Assembly: GCF_030813635.1 (NCBI RefSeq)
Contig: NZ_JAUSUM010000001.1
Location: 1,054,001-1,118,000 of the forward strand
Source of the DNA: Salibacterium salarium
Lineage (GTDB): Bacteria; Bacillota; Bacilli; Bacillales; Marinococcaceae
DNA: 64,000 bases
Reading direction: 5' to 3'
Made by a program: the position numbers and the translations under genes. This document shows positions 47,641 through 57,454 of the stretch, one piece after another. The notes beneath the pieces are model-generated. The model ran no database searches. It was not told where the DNA came from and worked only from the letters and a program-made list of their open reading frames with translations. Within the stretch, counting starts at the first letter, position 1. Each line of letters begins with the position of its first letter.

Positions 47641-47673
47641 CACACATTCGTGCTGTATAAAGGAGGATGGAGG

Positions 47674-48702
47674 ATGAGTGATGAAGATGAATATAGCAAC
47701 ATCGTCCCTTTCCCCGGATCAGCAAACAAATTATCCAAAGAAGGATTAGAAGAGTTAAAAAATGGAGACAAAGAGAAGGCAGTCTTCTTATTTTCGGAAG
47801 CGTTGGTACATGATAATGACCATGAAGAAGCGGCATATGGTTTACTGTTGGCGTATGCGGAGACTGGACGTTTAAAGCAGGGCAGTGAGTGGGCTGAAAA
47901 AATGATGGAAAAAGCGACAGGCAGTTATTTTGAAGTGCTCCAAGTATATGTTTCTCTTCTTGCTCAATTAGGAGCGTATGAGAAAGTTGTTCACACGCTT
48001 GAAGCTGTTCAGGCAGAAGAACGTTTTCCGGCAAGAATGGCTGAACAATTGTTTGAGCTTCTTGAATTGTCTCGTAATATGGCAAATGCTGAAGTAGAAA
48101 AAACTCCAAACGATGAAAACACAGAATTCAGAGAATCCAACCATGATATTGATTGGAAAAATGAGTTAAAAAGACACCGTGAGTCCGAAAATAAACTAGC
48201 CGTTTTAAGCGAAATGAGACAGCAACATCCAGAAGAAGTCACGCCTGTGATAGAAGAAATGTTGTCGGATGAAGAATGCAAGCCTTTGTTAAAAACATTG
48301 TTATTGTTCCTTTTGAAAGATTGGAATATAGAGAAAAATGTATGGATCGAAAAAATCGATCGTAAAGGCGAATTTTTGCCAACCTCACTTTCAGCTATAG
48401 AAGAAAGTATGACGTACATAAAAGTATCGCAACTACTTGAAAATAGTTTGGCTCACGAAGATCCTGTTCTTTTTAAAAATGCCCTTCATCTGTTAAAAGA
48501 AATTTTATTGTTCTATTATCCGTTTCCGCCATCTGTTCAAATGGAGCCGCTGGCAGCAGTGATTCACGCAGAAGCCTTAAACCAATCAGGGCTGGAAGTG
48601 AATGTACTTTTTTTATGCAGTCATTATGAAATATTAGAAAAAAATTTTTGTGAAACAAGAGAAGAATATGATAAATTAAAAACCAAACTGTCAGAGTTAT
48701 AA
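47674..48702 (+). CDS. ysoA: TPR-repeat protein (YsoA-like)
   Basis: A 342-residue soluble, all-helical protein. Residues about 18-125 look like tetratricopeptide repeats (EELKNGDKEKAVFLFSEALVHDNDHEEAAYGLLLAYAETG, split across two repeats). The rest is helical and acidic without a motif I know. Position between leuD and tig matches ysoA of B. subtilis. AAAGGAGG stands 7 bases before the ATG at 47674; the frame extends to 47650 but through the ribosome site. Function unknown; TPRs suggest protein binding. Confidence 0.75.
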   Translation: MSDEDEYSNIVPFPGSANKLSKEGLEELKNGDKEKAVFLFSEALVHDNDHEEAAYGLLLAYAETGRLKQGSEWAEKMMEKATGSYFEVLQVYVSLLAQLGAYEKVVHTLEAVQAEERFPARMAEQLFELLELSRNMANAEVEKTPNDENTEFRESNHDIDWKNELKRHRESENKLAVLSEMRQQHPEEVTPVIEEMLSDEECKPLLKTLLLFLLKDWNIEKNVWIEKIDRKGEFLPTSLSAIEESMTYIKVSQLLENSLAHEDPVLFKNALHLLKEILLFYYPFPPSVQMEPLAAVIHAEALNQSGLEVNVLFLCSHYEILEKNFCETREEYDKLKTKLSEL

Positions 48703-48738
48703 TCTGTGTTCTTTCAGGCTTTCTTATGGTATTTTTCA

Positions 48739-48766
48739 TTGAAATGAATAATTGATATGTTATAAT
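48739..48766 (+). promoter_or_regulatory. Sigma-A promoter of tig
   Basis: TTGAAA (48739-48744), 16-base spacer, perfect TATAAT (48761-48766) with TGT ahead (extended -10). tig starts about 50 bases later. Confidence 0.65.
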
Positions 48767-48817
48767 AAGGAGGTTGTGAATACGGATATAACCTATGAAA
48801 CTTGGAGGGAAAGATAA

Positions 48818-50149
48818 ATGAGTGCCAATAGTACTAATTGGGAAAAACTCGAAGGAAACCAGGGCGTGTTGACTGTTGAAGTCGATTCGGAAACGTTTGA
48901 CAATGCGCTGGATCAAGCATTTGAAAAAGTAAAGAAGCAAGTGAACGTACCTGGTTTTCGTAAGGGGAAAGTACCCCGCAAGTTGTTTGAACAACGTTTT
49001 GGGGTAGAATCTCTCTATCAAGATGCAGTGGATATTGTTTTGCCGGATGCTTATTCTGAAGCAGTCCAGGAAACAAATATTGACCCTGTAGACCAACCGC
49101 AAATTGATATTGAAGAAATTGAAAAAGGAAAAAATCTTGTATTTAAAGCTACTGTAACCGTGAAACCGGAAGTGGAGCTTGGTGAATATAAAGGTTTGGA
49201 AGTAGAAGAATTTGATACTTCTGTTTCAGATGAAGATGTCGAAGAAGAATTGAACAAATTACAAGAGCAGCAAGCAGAGCTTGTTGTTGTTGAAGAAGGG
49301 GAAGTTCAAGAGGGAGATACCATCGTTATGGACTTCAAAGGATTTGTAGATGGAGAAGCCTTTGAAGGCGGTGAAGCAGAAAATTATTCTCTTGAAATCG
49401 GTTCTGGCCAGTTTATTCCTGGATTTGAAGAACAACTTGTTGGTATGACAGCCGGTGAGGAAAAAGACATTACTATTACGTTCCCTGAAGAGTATCATTC
49501 TGAAGATCTTGCAGGAAAAGAAGCAGTCTTTTCGGTAAAACTTCATGACATTAAGCGTAAGGAACTGCCAGAGTTCGACGATGAATTCGCAAAAGATGTG
49601 GATGAAGATGTAGAAACATTAGCTGAATTGAAAGAAAAACAAAAGGACAAGCTAAAGCATGATAAAGAGCACGAAAAAGAGCATCATGAACGTGATACAG
49701 TAGTAGAAAAAGCTTCTGAAAATGCGAAAGTCGATATTCCGGAAGCTATGATTACAAGTGAAACGGATCGTATGATGCAGGAATTCGATCAACGTCTGCA
49801 AGCTCAAGGCATGTCTTTGGATATGTACTATCAAGTAGCTGGTACAGATGAAGAAGGCATGAAAGAACAGTTCAAATCCGAAGCTGAAAAGCGCGTTAAG
49901 ATGAACCTTACGTTAGAAGCAGTATCGGAAGCTGAAGAAGTGGAAGCTTCAGATGAAGATGTCGAAAAAGAACTTGATAAGATGGCGGAAACGTATCAAC
50001 GCGAGAAAGAAGAAATTCGCCAACTCCTTGCTATGCAAGGTGGAACAGATGCGTTAAAAGGTGATTTGCGTGTTCAAAAAGCAATTGATTTCTTAGTAGA
50101 ACATAGCAAAACAGTTCCTAAGTCTGAGGAAAATGAAGAAGAAGAGTAA
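48818..50149 (+). CDS. tig: Trigger factor
   Basis: A 443-residue ribosome-bound chaperone and prolyl isomerase. The N-terminal ribosome-binding domain has [19 protein letters not shown] (the GFRxGxxP signature, about 46-64). The FKBP-type domain follows (about 160-245: [38 protein letters not shown]). The C-terminal helical arms (about 255-425) make the substrate cradle, ending in a very acidic tail KSEENEEEE. It helps nascent chains fold. Upstream of clpX, as usual. Confidence 0.96.
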   Translation: MSANSTNWEKLEGNQGVLTVEVDSETFDNALDQAFEKVKKQVNVPGFRKGKVPRKLFEQRFGVESLYQDAVDIVLPDAYSEAVQETNIDPVDQPQIDIEEIEKGKNLVFKATVTVKPEVELGEYKGLEVEEFDTSVSDEDVEEELNKLQEQQAELVVVEEGEVQEGDTIVMDFKGFVDGEAFEGGEAENYSLEIGSGQFIPGFEEQLVGMTAGEEKDITITFPEEYHSEDLAGKEAVFSVKLHDIKRKELPEFDDEFAKDVDEDVETLAELKEKQKDKLKHDKEHEKEHHERDTVVEKASENAKVDIPEAMITSETDRMMQEFDQRLQAQGMSLDMYYQVAGTDEEGMKEQFKSEAEKRVKMNLTLEAVSEAEEVEASDEDVEKELDKMAETYQREKEEIRQLLAMQGGTDALKGDLRVQKAIDFLVEHSKTVPKSEENEEEE

Positions 50150-50158
50150 GTCTTCACC

Positions 50159-50193
50159 AAACCCTAAAAGTTTCAAGGCTTTTAGGGTTTTTC
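50159..50193 (+). terminator. Intrinsic terminator after tig
   Basis: AAACCCTAAAAG (50159-50170) pairs with CTTTTAGGGTTT (50179-50190), followed by TTTTTC. Confidence 0.85.
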
Positions 50194-50305
50194 TATAATA
50201 CTAGAAAAAAGAAGGAATTCACCAATCAGCTATCGAAAGTAGTAAAGGGTTTACAAAGACCTATGCCGGGATAGAAAGCATATACATATCTTTTTTCCAT
50301 ATTAT

Positions 50306-50335
50306 TTCATGTCGGTTCTGTTTATATGATACAAT
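50306..50335 (+). promoter_or_regulatory. Candidate promoter in the tig-clpX gap
   Basis: The 320-base gap holds the tig terminator and, at 50327-50335, an extended -10 TGATACAAT with a weak -35 (TTCATG, 18 bases upstream). A second TACAAT at 50445-50450, just ahead of clpX, also lacks a good -35. No gene is seen in the gap. Confidence 0.4.
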
Positions 50336-50472
50336 GCAGTTCATGGTCATATAATAATAAAGACATGTACACTAACAAATAGGCTTCTCAAAAAATACGC
50401 AAAAATTCAGGGCTTATTTGTGTACTGAAAACGGAAGATTCGTGTACAATATTTATGTAAGGGGTGAAGTTG

Positions 50473-51750
50473 ATGTTTAAGTTTAACGAAGAAAAAGGAC
50501 AATTAAAGTGTTCTTTTTGCGGAAAAACGCAGGACCAAGTCAGAAAATTAGTGGCTGGACCTGGTGTTTATATATGTGACGAATGCATCGAGCTTTGTAC
50601 GGAAATCGTAGAAGAAGAGCTTGGAACAGAAGAAGAAGTGGAATTTGAAGAAATTCCAAAGCCAAATGAAATTAATGAAATACTGGATGATTATGTGATA
50701 GGACAAAAGCGTGCGAAACGCTCACTGGCTGTCGCTGTGTACAATCATTATAAGCGTGTAAACACATCGACCAAACAGGATGAAGTAGAGCTTGCTAAAA
50801 GTAATATCTGTCTAATTGGTCCGACGGGGAGCGGTAAGACATTAATGGCACAAACACTTGCCCGTATTTTGAACGTTCCGTTTGCGATGGCAGATGCAAC
50901 GTCTTTAACCGAAGCCGGCTACGTTGGGGAAGATGTGGAAAATATTTTATTAAAACTTATTCAAGCTGCTGATTACGATGTAGAAAAAGCTGAAAAAGGC
51001 ATTATTTACATTGATGAAATTGATAAAGTAGCTAGAAAATCAGAAAATCCTTCCATCACCAGGGATGTTTCCGGTGAAGGTGTTCAACAGGCATTGCTGA
51101 AGATTTTAGAAGGAACGACTGCAAGTGTACCTCCACAAGGGGGACGAAAACACCCTCATCAAGAATTCATTCAAATTGACACGACCAATGTTCTCTTTAT
51201 TTGCGGTGGAGCTTTCGATGGTGTTGATCAAATTGTTAAACAACGTCTTGGAAAGCAAGTCATTGGATTTGGCTCCGAATCAGAAAAAGTTGAAATGGAA
51301 ACTGATGAGTACATGAGTCAAATTTTACCAGAAGACTTACTTCGTTATGGTTTAATTCCAGAATTTATCGGTCGTCTTCCTGTTATTTCAAGTCTTTCCC
51401 AACTTGATGAAGATGCATTGGTTGAAATTCTTACACAACCAAAGAATGCTCTCGTTAAACAATATCAACGTTTGTTGGAAATGGATGAAGTAGAACTTGA
51501 TTTTACAGAAGAAGCACTGCGTGAAATATCTAGAGAAGCGATTGACCGTAAGACAGGTGCACGTGGTCTTCGTTCGATTATCGAAGGAATTATGCTTGAT
51601 GTAATGTATGACCTTCCAAATAAAGAAGATATAGTGAGTTGCACTATTACAGCAGAAGCAGTAACAGATGATGCGTCTCCAGTATTGAAGACGAGCGAAG
51701 GAAAAGAAGTTTTTTTAGATAAAAAAGAAGAACCGAAAGAAAGCGCCTGA
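50473..51750 (+). CDS. clpX: ATP-dependent Clp protease ATP-binding subunit ClpX
   Basis: A 425-residue AAA+ unfoldase that feeds ClpP. The N-terminal zinc-binding domain (about 8-45) has CSFC and CDEC, which bind adaptors. Walker [16 protein letters not shown], pore loop GYVGED, Walker [13 protein letters not shown], the [12 protein letters not shown] region and sensor 2 [12 protein letters not shown] follow. The ClpP-binding loop is the ICGGAFDG-to-IGFGSE stretch, with IGF. The frame opens at GTG 50464 inside the ribosome site AAGGGGTG; ATG 50473 gives the normal length. Confidence 0.96.
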   Translation: MFKFNEEKGQLKCSFCGKTQDQVRKLVAGPGVYICDECIELCTEIVEEELGTEEEVEFEEIPKPNEINEILDDYVIGQKRAKRSLAVAVYNHYKRVNTSTKQDEVELAKSNICLIGPTGSGKTLMAQTLARILNVPFAMADATSLTEAGYVGEDVENILLKLIQAADYDVEKAEKGIIYIDEIDKVARKSENPSITRDVSGEGVQQALLKILEGTTASVPPQGGRKHPHQEFIQIDTTNVLFICGGAFDGVDQIVKQRLGKQVIGFGSESEKVEMETDEYMSQILPEDLLRYGLIPEFIGRLPVISSLSQLDEDALVEILTQPKNALVKQYQRLLEMDEVELDFTEEALREISREAIDRKTGARGLRSIIEGIMLDVMYDLPNKEDIVSCTITAEAVTDDASPVLKTSEGKEVFLDKKEEPKESA

Positions 51751-51764
51751 TAGAATAAAATAAT

Positions 51765-51800
51765 CCGCCCGGTTTTGTAATGATACCGGGCGGCTTTTTT
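51765..51800 (+). terminator. Intrinsic terminator after clpX
   Basis: CCGCCCGGT (51765-51773) pairs with ACCGGGCGG (51785-51793), then CTTTTTT. Confidence 0.85.
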
Positions 51801-51899
51801 CTATATCCCCCTTTTAAGTGATTGTTCATTGTTTGCATGTTTTTTATAGAAGATATCCATACTACAAGCAATGGGATTCATTCAAGGGGGTCTTTTCTA

Positions 51900-53615
51900 T
51901 TGAATTTTATGATGATTGCTCTCGTTATTCAGCTTGTTTTTGGTGTTATCATCGGAATGTATTTTTGGAACTTGCTACGACAACAACGTACCCAAAAAGT
52001 ATCAGTAGATCGAGATTCAAAAAAAGAAGTAGAACAATTAAGCCGGCTACGTTCGATATCGTTATCCAAGCCACTATCTGAAAAAGTGAGACCATCTATA
52101 TTGTCTGAAGTGATCGGTCAAAAAGAAGGGGTAAAAGCTTTGAAAGCGGCTTTGTGTGGTGAAAATCCGCAGCATGTTATTATATACGGCCCCCCGGGGA
52201 TCGGAAAAACAGCTGCTGCACGACTTGTACTTGACATAGCAAAACGAAATCCAGCGTCTCCTTTTAAGAAGAATGCCTCGTTTGTAGAAATGGATGGAGC
52301 AACGTCCCGTTTTGATGACCGTGGCATTGCTGACCCGCTCATCGGTTCGGTCCACGACCCAATTTATCAAGGAGCAGGTGCGATGGGGCAAGCCGGAGTA
52401 CCGCAACCTAAACAAGGTGCGGTTACTAAAGCGCACGGTGGTATGCTATTTATTGATGAAATTGGCGAACTTCATTCGATTCAATTAAATAAACTGTTGA
52501 AGGTGCTTGAAGATCGAAAAGTATTCTTAGAAAGTGCTTATTATAGTGAGTCCAACAATCAAATTCCCACCTATATTCATGACATTTTTAAACATGGTCT
52601 TCCAGCTGATTTTCGCTTAGTCGGAGCAACAACAAGGCAGCCAGAAGAATTACCAGCTGCCCTTCGTTCTAGATGCATGGAAATTTACTTCCGTGGGTTG
52701 GATGCAGCTGAAGTAGGAGAGATTGCTACGCATGCTGCAGCTAAAAGTGAGGTAGAATTAGCAGATGAAGCAGTTGAATTGGTATCAAAATTTGCGCATA
52801 ACGGCCGTGAAGCAGTTAACACCGTGCAGATAGCTGCAGGAGTTGTGAAAGAGGACAATAGAAATAATATTATGAAGGAAGATATGCAATGGGTGATACA
52901 AGCGAGCAGATTAAGTCCGCGTCTTGATAAACAAGTCCGACATACACCAGCTGTGGGTGTCGTAAATGGTCTTGGAGTAACGCAGGCGGGCATGGGGATG
53001 CTGATTGAAATAGAAGCAACGGCGAAAAAAGTAAAGGGAACAGGAAACGTTATTGTAACGGGCATTGTGGAAGAGGAGAATCACGGAACCCCTTCTTATT
53101 CCACAAAAAGAAAGAGTTTGGCTAAAAGCTCTGTGGAAAATGTTGTGACCGTTCTTCAATCCTTGCATTTGCCTGTCAAAGATTATGATATTCACGTTAA
53201 TTTTCCAGGCGGCATCCCAATTGATGGACCTTCAGCCGGGGCTGCCATTACTCTTGCTGTTTATTCGGCAATTAAACACATTAAAGTATATAATGATGTT
53301 GCAGTAACAGGAGAAATTGGGATTCATGGTGATATAAAACCGGTAGGAGGAGTAGCAGCAAAAGTAGAAGCGGCAGCTAAAGCCGGAGCTTCTCTTGTTC
53401 TTATCCCAGCAGATAATGATCAATCCTCTTTTCATTACGAGAAGGGGGTGCGAGTTTTACCAATCACCCGCATGGAAGATTTGCTACAAACCGCTCTTGT
53501 TGATGATAACGAAGAAGAATCGTGGCAGGAAAATCTGTGGACTTTGGATAAATCAATGAGAAAAGCTGTCTCATTTCCCACAGGGCTGGGTATTAGACAA
53601 ACACAAGACGAATAG
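51900..53615 (+). CDS. lonB: LonB ATP-dependent protease
   Basis: A 571-residue membrane-anchored Lon of the type found in spore-forming Bacilli, where it is made in the forespore. Residues about 3-24 form one membrane helix (IALVIQLVFGVIIGMYFW). The AAA+ domain has Walker A GPPGIGKT (97-104) and Walker B GMLFIDEIGEL. The protease domain has the Ser-Lys dyad in GGIPIDGPSAGAAITLA and GGVAAKVEAAAKAGA. I chose TTG 51900, 9 bases after AAGGGGG, which starts close to the B. subtilis LonB start; ATG 51909 is an alternative. The frame's earlier ATG (51822) has no ribosome site and spoils the alignment. Confidence 0.93.
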   Translation: MNFMMIALVIQLVFGVIIGMYFWNLLRQQRTQKVSVDRDSKKEVEQLSRLRSISLSKPLSEKVRPSILSEVIGQKEGVKALKAALCGENPQHVIIYGPPGIGKTAAARLVLDIAKRNPASPFKKNASFVEMDGATSRFDDRGIADPLIGSVHDPIYQGAGAMGQAGVPQPKQGAVTKAHGGMLFIDEIGELHSIQLNKLLKVLEDRKVFLESAYYSESNNQIPTYIHDIFKHGLPADFRLVGATTRQPEELPAALRSRCMEIYFRGLDAAEVGEIATHAAAKSEVELADEAVELVSKFAHNGREAVNTVQIAAGVVKEDNRNNIMKEDMQWVIQASRLSPRLDKQVRHTPAVGVVNGLGVTQAGMGMLIEIEATAKKVKGTGNVIVTGIVEEENHGTPSYSTKRKSLAKSSVENVVTVLQSLHLPVKDYDIHVNFPGGIPIDGPSAGAAITLAVYSAIKHIKVYNDVAVTGEIGIHGDIKPVGGVAAKVEAAAKAGASLVLIPADNDQSSFHYEKGVRVLPITRMEDLLQTALVDDNEEESWQENLWTLDKSMRKAVSFPTGLGIRQTQDE

Positions 53616-53667
53616 GATAGAATGAACAAGGAATAGAAAATTGTTAATATAAATGAATATAAATGGT

Positions 53668-53714
53668 AAGACCCGCTTTTGATGAAAGGGATAGGTGAAA
53701 AGCGGGTCTTTTTA
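53668..53714 (+). terminator. Intrinsic terminator after lonB
   Basis: AAGACCCGCTTTT (53668-53680) pairs with AAAAGCGGGTCTT (53698-53710), followed by more T. It separates lonB from lonA. Confidence 0.85.
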
Positions 53715-53815
53715 CAAAATAAAATGTGTAACATGACACGTTTTCAATAAAGCGTCCCTTACGCTCTTTTAAAATGAGGGTACATAAGTTTAATAAAGAT
53801 AATGGAGGTTTTCCA

Positions 53816-56146
53816 GTGGAACAAGAAGTCGCACGAAGAATTCCGTTGCTGCCGTTAAGAGGTCTGCTCGTTTTTCCTACTATGGTTCTTCATTTAGATG
53901 TAGGAAGAGAGAAATCAGTGCAGGCATTGGAACAAGCGATGGTAGATGACAGTGAAATTTTACTTACTAGTCAAGTTGATTTATCTATAGATGATCCGTC
54001 TGAAAATGATATGTATCAAATTGGAACTCTCGCAAAAGTAAAGCAAATGCTTAAGCTTCCAAATGGTACGATTCGTGTTCTGGTAGAAGGGCTTGGTCGT
54101 GCAGAGATTAGTCAATTTATTGAGCGGGATGACTATTTTGAAGTGGAAATGAAAGTATTGAATCCTGACGAAAACCTTAATGATTCAGAAGAGTTAGCGT
54201 TAATGCGAAACGTAATGGAGCAATTTGAACAGTATGTTTCTATTTCTAAAAAAGTTTCAAATGAGACGTTGCAAACAGTTCAGGATATTGCAGAGCCTGG
54301 ACGTTTAGCTGACGTTGTTTCTTCTCATCTGCCGTTAAAGGTAGCTCAAAAGCAAAAGTTGCTCGAAACGATACCCGTAAGAGACAGGTTGATGGAAATA
54401 TTAGAAATTTTGAACAATGAAAAAGAAGTGCTAGGTTTAGAACAAAAAATTGGACAGCGCGTTAAGAAATCGATGGAAAAAACGCAAAAAGAGTATTACC
54501 TTCGTGAGCAAATGAAAGCTATTCAAAAAGAACTCGGAGACAAGGATGGAAAGACTGGAGAAGTAGAAGAACTTAAAGAAAAAATCCAACAATCTACAAT
54601 GCCGGAAAATGTAGAGGAAAAGGCATACAAAGAATTGGATCGTTACGAAAAAATGCCTTCATCCTCTTCGGAAAGTTCTGTTATTAGAAACTATATCGAG
54701 TGGTTAGTGGCCATTCCTTGGACAGAAGAAACAGAAGACCGATTGGATGTTAATCACGCTCAAGAAATTCTTGATGAAGACCACCATGGACTCGACAAAG
54801 TAAAAGAGCGAGTGCTTGAATATTTAGCCGTCCAGGAAATGACACAATCACTGAAAGGACCCATTCTTTGTTTAACTGGACCTCCGGGTGTAGGTAAAAC
54901 TTCACTTGCACGTTCTATTGCACGTGCACTAGAGCGGAAATTTGTACGAATTTCACTCGGCGGTGTGAGAGATGAAGCTGAAATTCGCGGACATCGCCGT
55001 ACATATGTTGGAGCGATGCCGGGCCGTATTATTCAAGGTATGAAAAAAGCAGAATCCACAAACCCTGTATTTTTGCTTGATGAAATTGACAAAATGGCGA
55101 GCGATTTTCGTGGAGATCCATCGTCGGCTATGCTCGAAGTATTAGATCCTGAACAAAATAATACATTTAGTGATCATTTTATTGAAGAACCGTATGATCT
55201 TTCTAAGGTAATGTTTGTTACAACAGCTAACAACGTGTCAACCATCCCGGAACCTCTGCTTGATAGAATGGAATTCATTTCGATTGCAGGGTATACGGAA
55301 GTGGAGAAACAAGGAATAGCCAAAAATCACCTTCTTCCAAAACAGATAAAAGAACATGGTTTAACAAAGGGTAAAATTCAAGTCAAAGATAATGCGCTGT
55401 TAAAGTTGATTCGCTATTACACTAGAGAAGCAGGTGTAAGAAGCTTGGAACGAGAAATTGCGACAGTCTGCCGGAAAGCGGTTAAACGCATTATCTCTGG
55501 CGAAAGAAAAAGAGTGATTGTGACCGAAAATACGGTGGAAGAAATGTTGGGCAAGCCAAAATTCCGTTATGGAAAAGCAGAAGAAATCGATCAAGTAGGA
55601 GCTGCCACAGGACTTGCTTATACAACCGCAGGTGGAAACACACTATCAATTGAAGTGTCCTTAGCAAAAGGCAAAGGAGAATTGACCTTGACTGGTAAGC
55701 TGGGAGACGTGATGAAAGAATCCGCACAAGCAGCTTTCAGTTATATACGTTCTCGTTCAGATGAATTAAAAATTGAACCAGATTTTCATGAAAAATACGA
55801 TATTCATATTCACGTACCTGAAGGAGCCACTCCTAAAGATGGGCCTTCTGCCGGTATTACGATGGCAACTGCCTTAATTTCTGCCTTGACCGGCCGAGTC
55901 GTAAAAAAAGAAGTTGGTATGACAGGTGAAATTACACTACGCGGAAGAGTTCTTCCAATTGGCGGTTTAAAAGAGAAATCAATGAGTGCTCACCGTGCCG
56001 GCCTGGAAACAATTATCATTCCAAAAGAAAATAAAAAAGATTTAGAAGATATTCCAGAGAGTGTGAAAAAAGGCCTTACCTTTATTGCTGTTTCACATTT
56101 AGATGAAGTTTTAGCACATGCATTGGGGGAGGAAAATGAAAGTTAA
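53816..56146 (+). CDS. lonA: Lon protease LonA
   Basis: A 776-residue soluble protease that degrades misfolded and regulatory proteins. The N-terminal LAN domain spans about 5-200 ([19 protein letters not shown]), then a coiled-coil hinge, the AAA+ domain with Walker [16 protein letters not shown] and Walker [13 protein letters not shown], and the protease domain with the Ser in [15 protein letters not shown] and the Lys in [14 protein letters not shown]. The frame opens at 53774, but GGAGG at 53804-53808 lies 7 bases before the GTG at 53816, giving the B. subtilis length. The final 11 bases overlap ysxC. Confidence 0.96.
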   Translation: MEQEVARRIPLLPLRGLLVFPTMVLHLDVGREKSVQALEQAMVDDSEILLTSQVDLSIDDPSENDMYQIGTLAKVKQMLKLPNGTIRVLVEGLGRAEISQFIERDDYFEVEMKVLNPDENLNDSEELALMRNVMEQFEQYVSISKKVSNETLQTVQDIAEPGRLADVVSSHLPLKVAQKQKLLETIPVRDRLMEILEILNNEKEVLGLEQKIGQRVKKSMEKTQKEYYLREQMKAIQKELGDKDGKTGEVEELKEKIQQSTMPENVEEKAYKELDRYEKMPSSSSESSVIRNYIEWLVAIPWTEETEDRLDVNHAQEILDEDHHGLDKVKERVLEYLAVQEMTQSLKGPILCLTGPPGVGKTSLARSIARALERKFVRISLGGVRDEAEIRGHRRTYVGAMPGRIIQGMKKAESTNPVFLLDEIDKMASDFRGDPSSAMLEVLDPEQNNTFSDHFIEEPYDLSKVMFVTTANNVSTIPEPLLDRMEFISIAGYTEVEKQGIAKNHLLPKQIKEHGLTKGKIQVKDNALLKLIRYYTREAGVRSLEREIATVCRKAVKRIISGERKRVIVTENTVEEMLGKPKFRYGKAEEIDQVGAATGLAYTTAGGNTLSIEVSLAKGKGELTLTGKLGDVMKESAQAAFSYIRSRSDELKIEPDFHEKYDIHIHVPEGATPKDGPSAGITMATALISALTGRVVKKEVGMTGEITLRGRVLPIGGLKEKSMSAHRAGLETIIIPKENKKDLEDIPESVKKGLTFIAVSHLDEVLAHALGEENES

Positions 56147-56717
56147 TCAGGCGGAACTGATGATAAGCGCAGTAAGCACGGAACAATACCCACAAAATGG
56201 ACTGCCGGAAATCGCTTTGGCCGGTCGGTCTAATGTGGGGAAATCATCATTTATTAATACGTTATTAACTAGGAAGAACTTGGCATATACTTCGTCAAAA
56301 CCAGGAAAAACGCAAACACTGAATTTTTATGACATTGAGGGGCGCTATATCTTTGTCGATGTTCCAGGATATGGTTATGCGAAAGTTTCTAAAACCGAAC
56401 GTGCGGCCTGGGGAAGAATGATGGAAACTTATTTTTCCACAAGAGAAAGTTTACGGGGTGTTGTATTAATTATTGATGTAAGACACTTACCTAGTTCAGA
56501 GGACGTGCAAATGTACAAGTACCTTAAATACTTTGATCTTCCGATTGTTATTATTGCCACTAAGGCTGACAAAGTATCAAAAAATAAACGTCCAAGGCAT
56601 GTGAAACAAATAAAAGAAACGTTAGAAATGGAGAAAACAGATTCGATTATTTTATTTTCTGCTGAAACAGGCCATGGGAAAGAAGACAGTTGGAAAGCTA
56701 TAAAAAACCTTATCTGA
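56136..56717 (+). CDS. ysxC: Ribosome biogenesis GTPase YsxC/EngB
   Basis: A 193-residue TRAFAC-class GTPase needed for 50S assembly. G1 [11 protein letters not shown]3 [11 protein letters not shown]4 ATKADKVSK and a G5-like FSAETGHG are present, and [11 protein letters not shown] is the switch 1 region. It starts within the end of lonA (11-base overlap, GGGGGAGG just ahead), which couples the two as in B. subtilis. An ATG at 56118 is in frame but lacks a ribosome site. The family is essential in many bacteria. Confidence 0.95.
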   Translation: MKVNQAELMISAVSTEQYPQNGLPEIALAGRSNVGKSSFINTLLTRKNLAYTSSKPGKTQTLNFYDIEGRYIFVDVPGYGYAKVSKTERAAWGRMMETYFSTRESLRGVVLIIDVRHLPSSEDVQMYKYLKYFDLPIVIIATKADKVSKNKRPRHVKQIKETLEMEKTDSIILFSAETGHGKEDSWKAIKNLI

Positions 56718-56742
56718 GCAAAATGCTTGGATAAGGTTTTTT
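56704..56742 (+). terminator. Intrinsic terminator overlapping the ysxC stop
   Basis: AAACCTTATC (56705-56714) pairs with GATAAGGTTT (56730-56739), with GCA/TGC inside, followed by TTTT. The ysxC stop lies in the loop side. Confidence 0.75.
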
Positions 56743-56782
56743 AACGTGGTATTTTAATTATATTGTCATTATTCTCTTATGA

Positions 56783-57259
56783 TTATTTTTTAAATATGAA
56801 ATAAATACCAACAATGATGAGGAGCAACGGGCCAAAACGATGGAGGGAAGATACGATAGATTCTCCAATTAATGTCCCTATTTCCCCAGAATAAAAGGAG
56901 GCAGCTCCGATTAAAAGTAGTAGCAATCCGGTGAACCAGCCAGTTGTACGTGTTTTTATATAACTAAGCAGGATAGCACTGCCTATTAATACAGTGTACA
57001 TGCTAATGTGATTTGGCCAATTCGTAAACCATTCTAAAAAATGAAAATGAAGTCCGAAAAGCAGCATAAGAATTCCTGGCAGAAAAGATTGGGACGAACG
57101 TCCAATAACAGATTCAGCTACAAAAGCAATACCTGTAATCAGTAAAAGAGTCGGCCAGTCAAACCAACGTGCTGTGATACCAACATTCCAATGTTGTAAT
57201 AAAAAGAGAAGGCCGATTCCGACCAGAATAATACCGTAAAAAAGGCTTTGTTTTTTCAT
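56783..57259 (-). CDS. LiaI/LiaF-like four-helix membrane protein
   Basis: A 158-residue integral membrane protein with about seven short hydrophobic stretches. The first, SLFYGIILVGIGLLFLLQHWNV, and the last, RFGPLLLIIVGIYFIFKK, share the pattern G-I-x-L-I-x-G-x-x-F-L-L seen in the LiaI/LiaF-type membrane region (DUF5668), here apparently duplicated at the two ends. Such proteins often sense or buffer cell-envelope stress. The gene faces away from hemA. GGAGGG is about 6 bases before the ATG at 57259; the ATG at 57277 lies ahead of it without a site. A palindrome sits in its promoter region. I do not recall this gene here in B. subtilis. Confidence 0.6.
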   Translation of the reverse strand: MKKQSLFYGIILVGIGLLFLLQHWNVGITARWFDWPTLLLITGIAFVAESVIGRSSQSFLPGILMLLFGLHFHFLEWFTNWPNHISMYTVLIGSAILLSYIKTRTTGWFTGLLLLLIGAASFYSGEIGTLIGESIVSSLHRFGPLLLIIVGIYFIFKK

Positions 57260-57298
57260 GACAGCCCTCCAGAACATAGAATAGAATCATGTCGAATG

Positions 57299-57314
57299 TT
57301 TATGATATCATAAA
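57299..57314. promoter_or_regulatory. Perfect 16-base palindrome in the promoter of the LiaI-like gene
   Basis: TTTATGATATCATAAA reads the same on both strands. On the minus strand it directly follows a perfect TTGACA (57320-57315), so it fills the spacer of a promoter whose -10 is poor. This is the place for a repressor or activator of the LiaI-like gene. Confidence 0.4.
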
Positions 57315-57341
57315 TGTCAAGTACTGTTCACATTTGATTTT

Positions 57342-57377
57342 TTGATATTTTTTTCATACATGTTACAATAATGTATG
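57342..57377 (+). promoter_or_regulatory. hemA promoter with flanking inverted repeat
   Basis: TTGATA (57342-57347), 16-base spacer, TACAAT (57364-57369) with TGT ahead. CATACAT (57355-57361) and ATGTATG (57371-57377) form perfect 7-base arms that bracket the -10 exactly. TTACAATAATGTATG also resembles a PerR box (about 10 of 14), and hemA is a PerR target in B. subtilis. Either reading implies repression at the -10. Confidence 0.5.
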
Positions 57378-57454
57378 ATGTTACGAATATGTAGAAATAA
57401 TGAATAATATAGACAAACAACTGTGTTTGCAGCAATGGTGGGGGTGAGTAGAAG

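Noticed and set aside
48473-49102. 209-codon minus-strand frame across the ysoA-tig junction
   Set aside because: It spans two real genes and the tig promoter and shows no domain.
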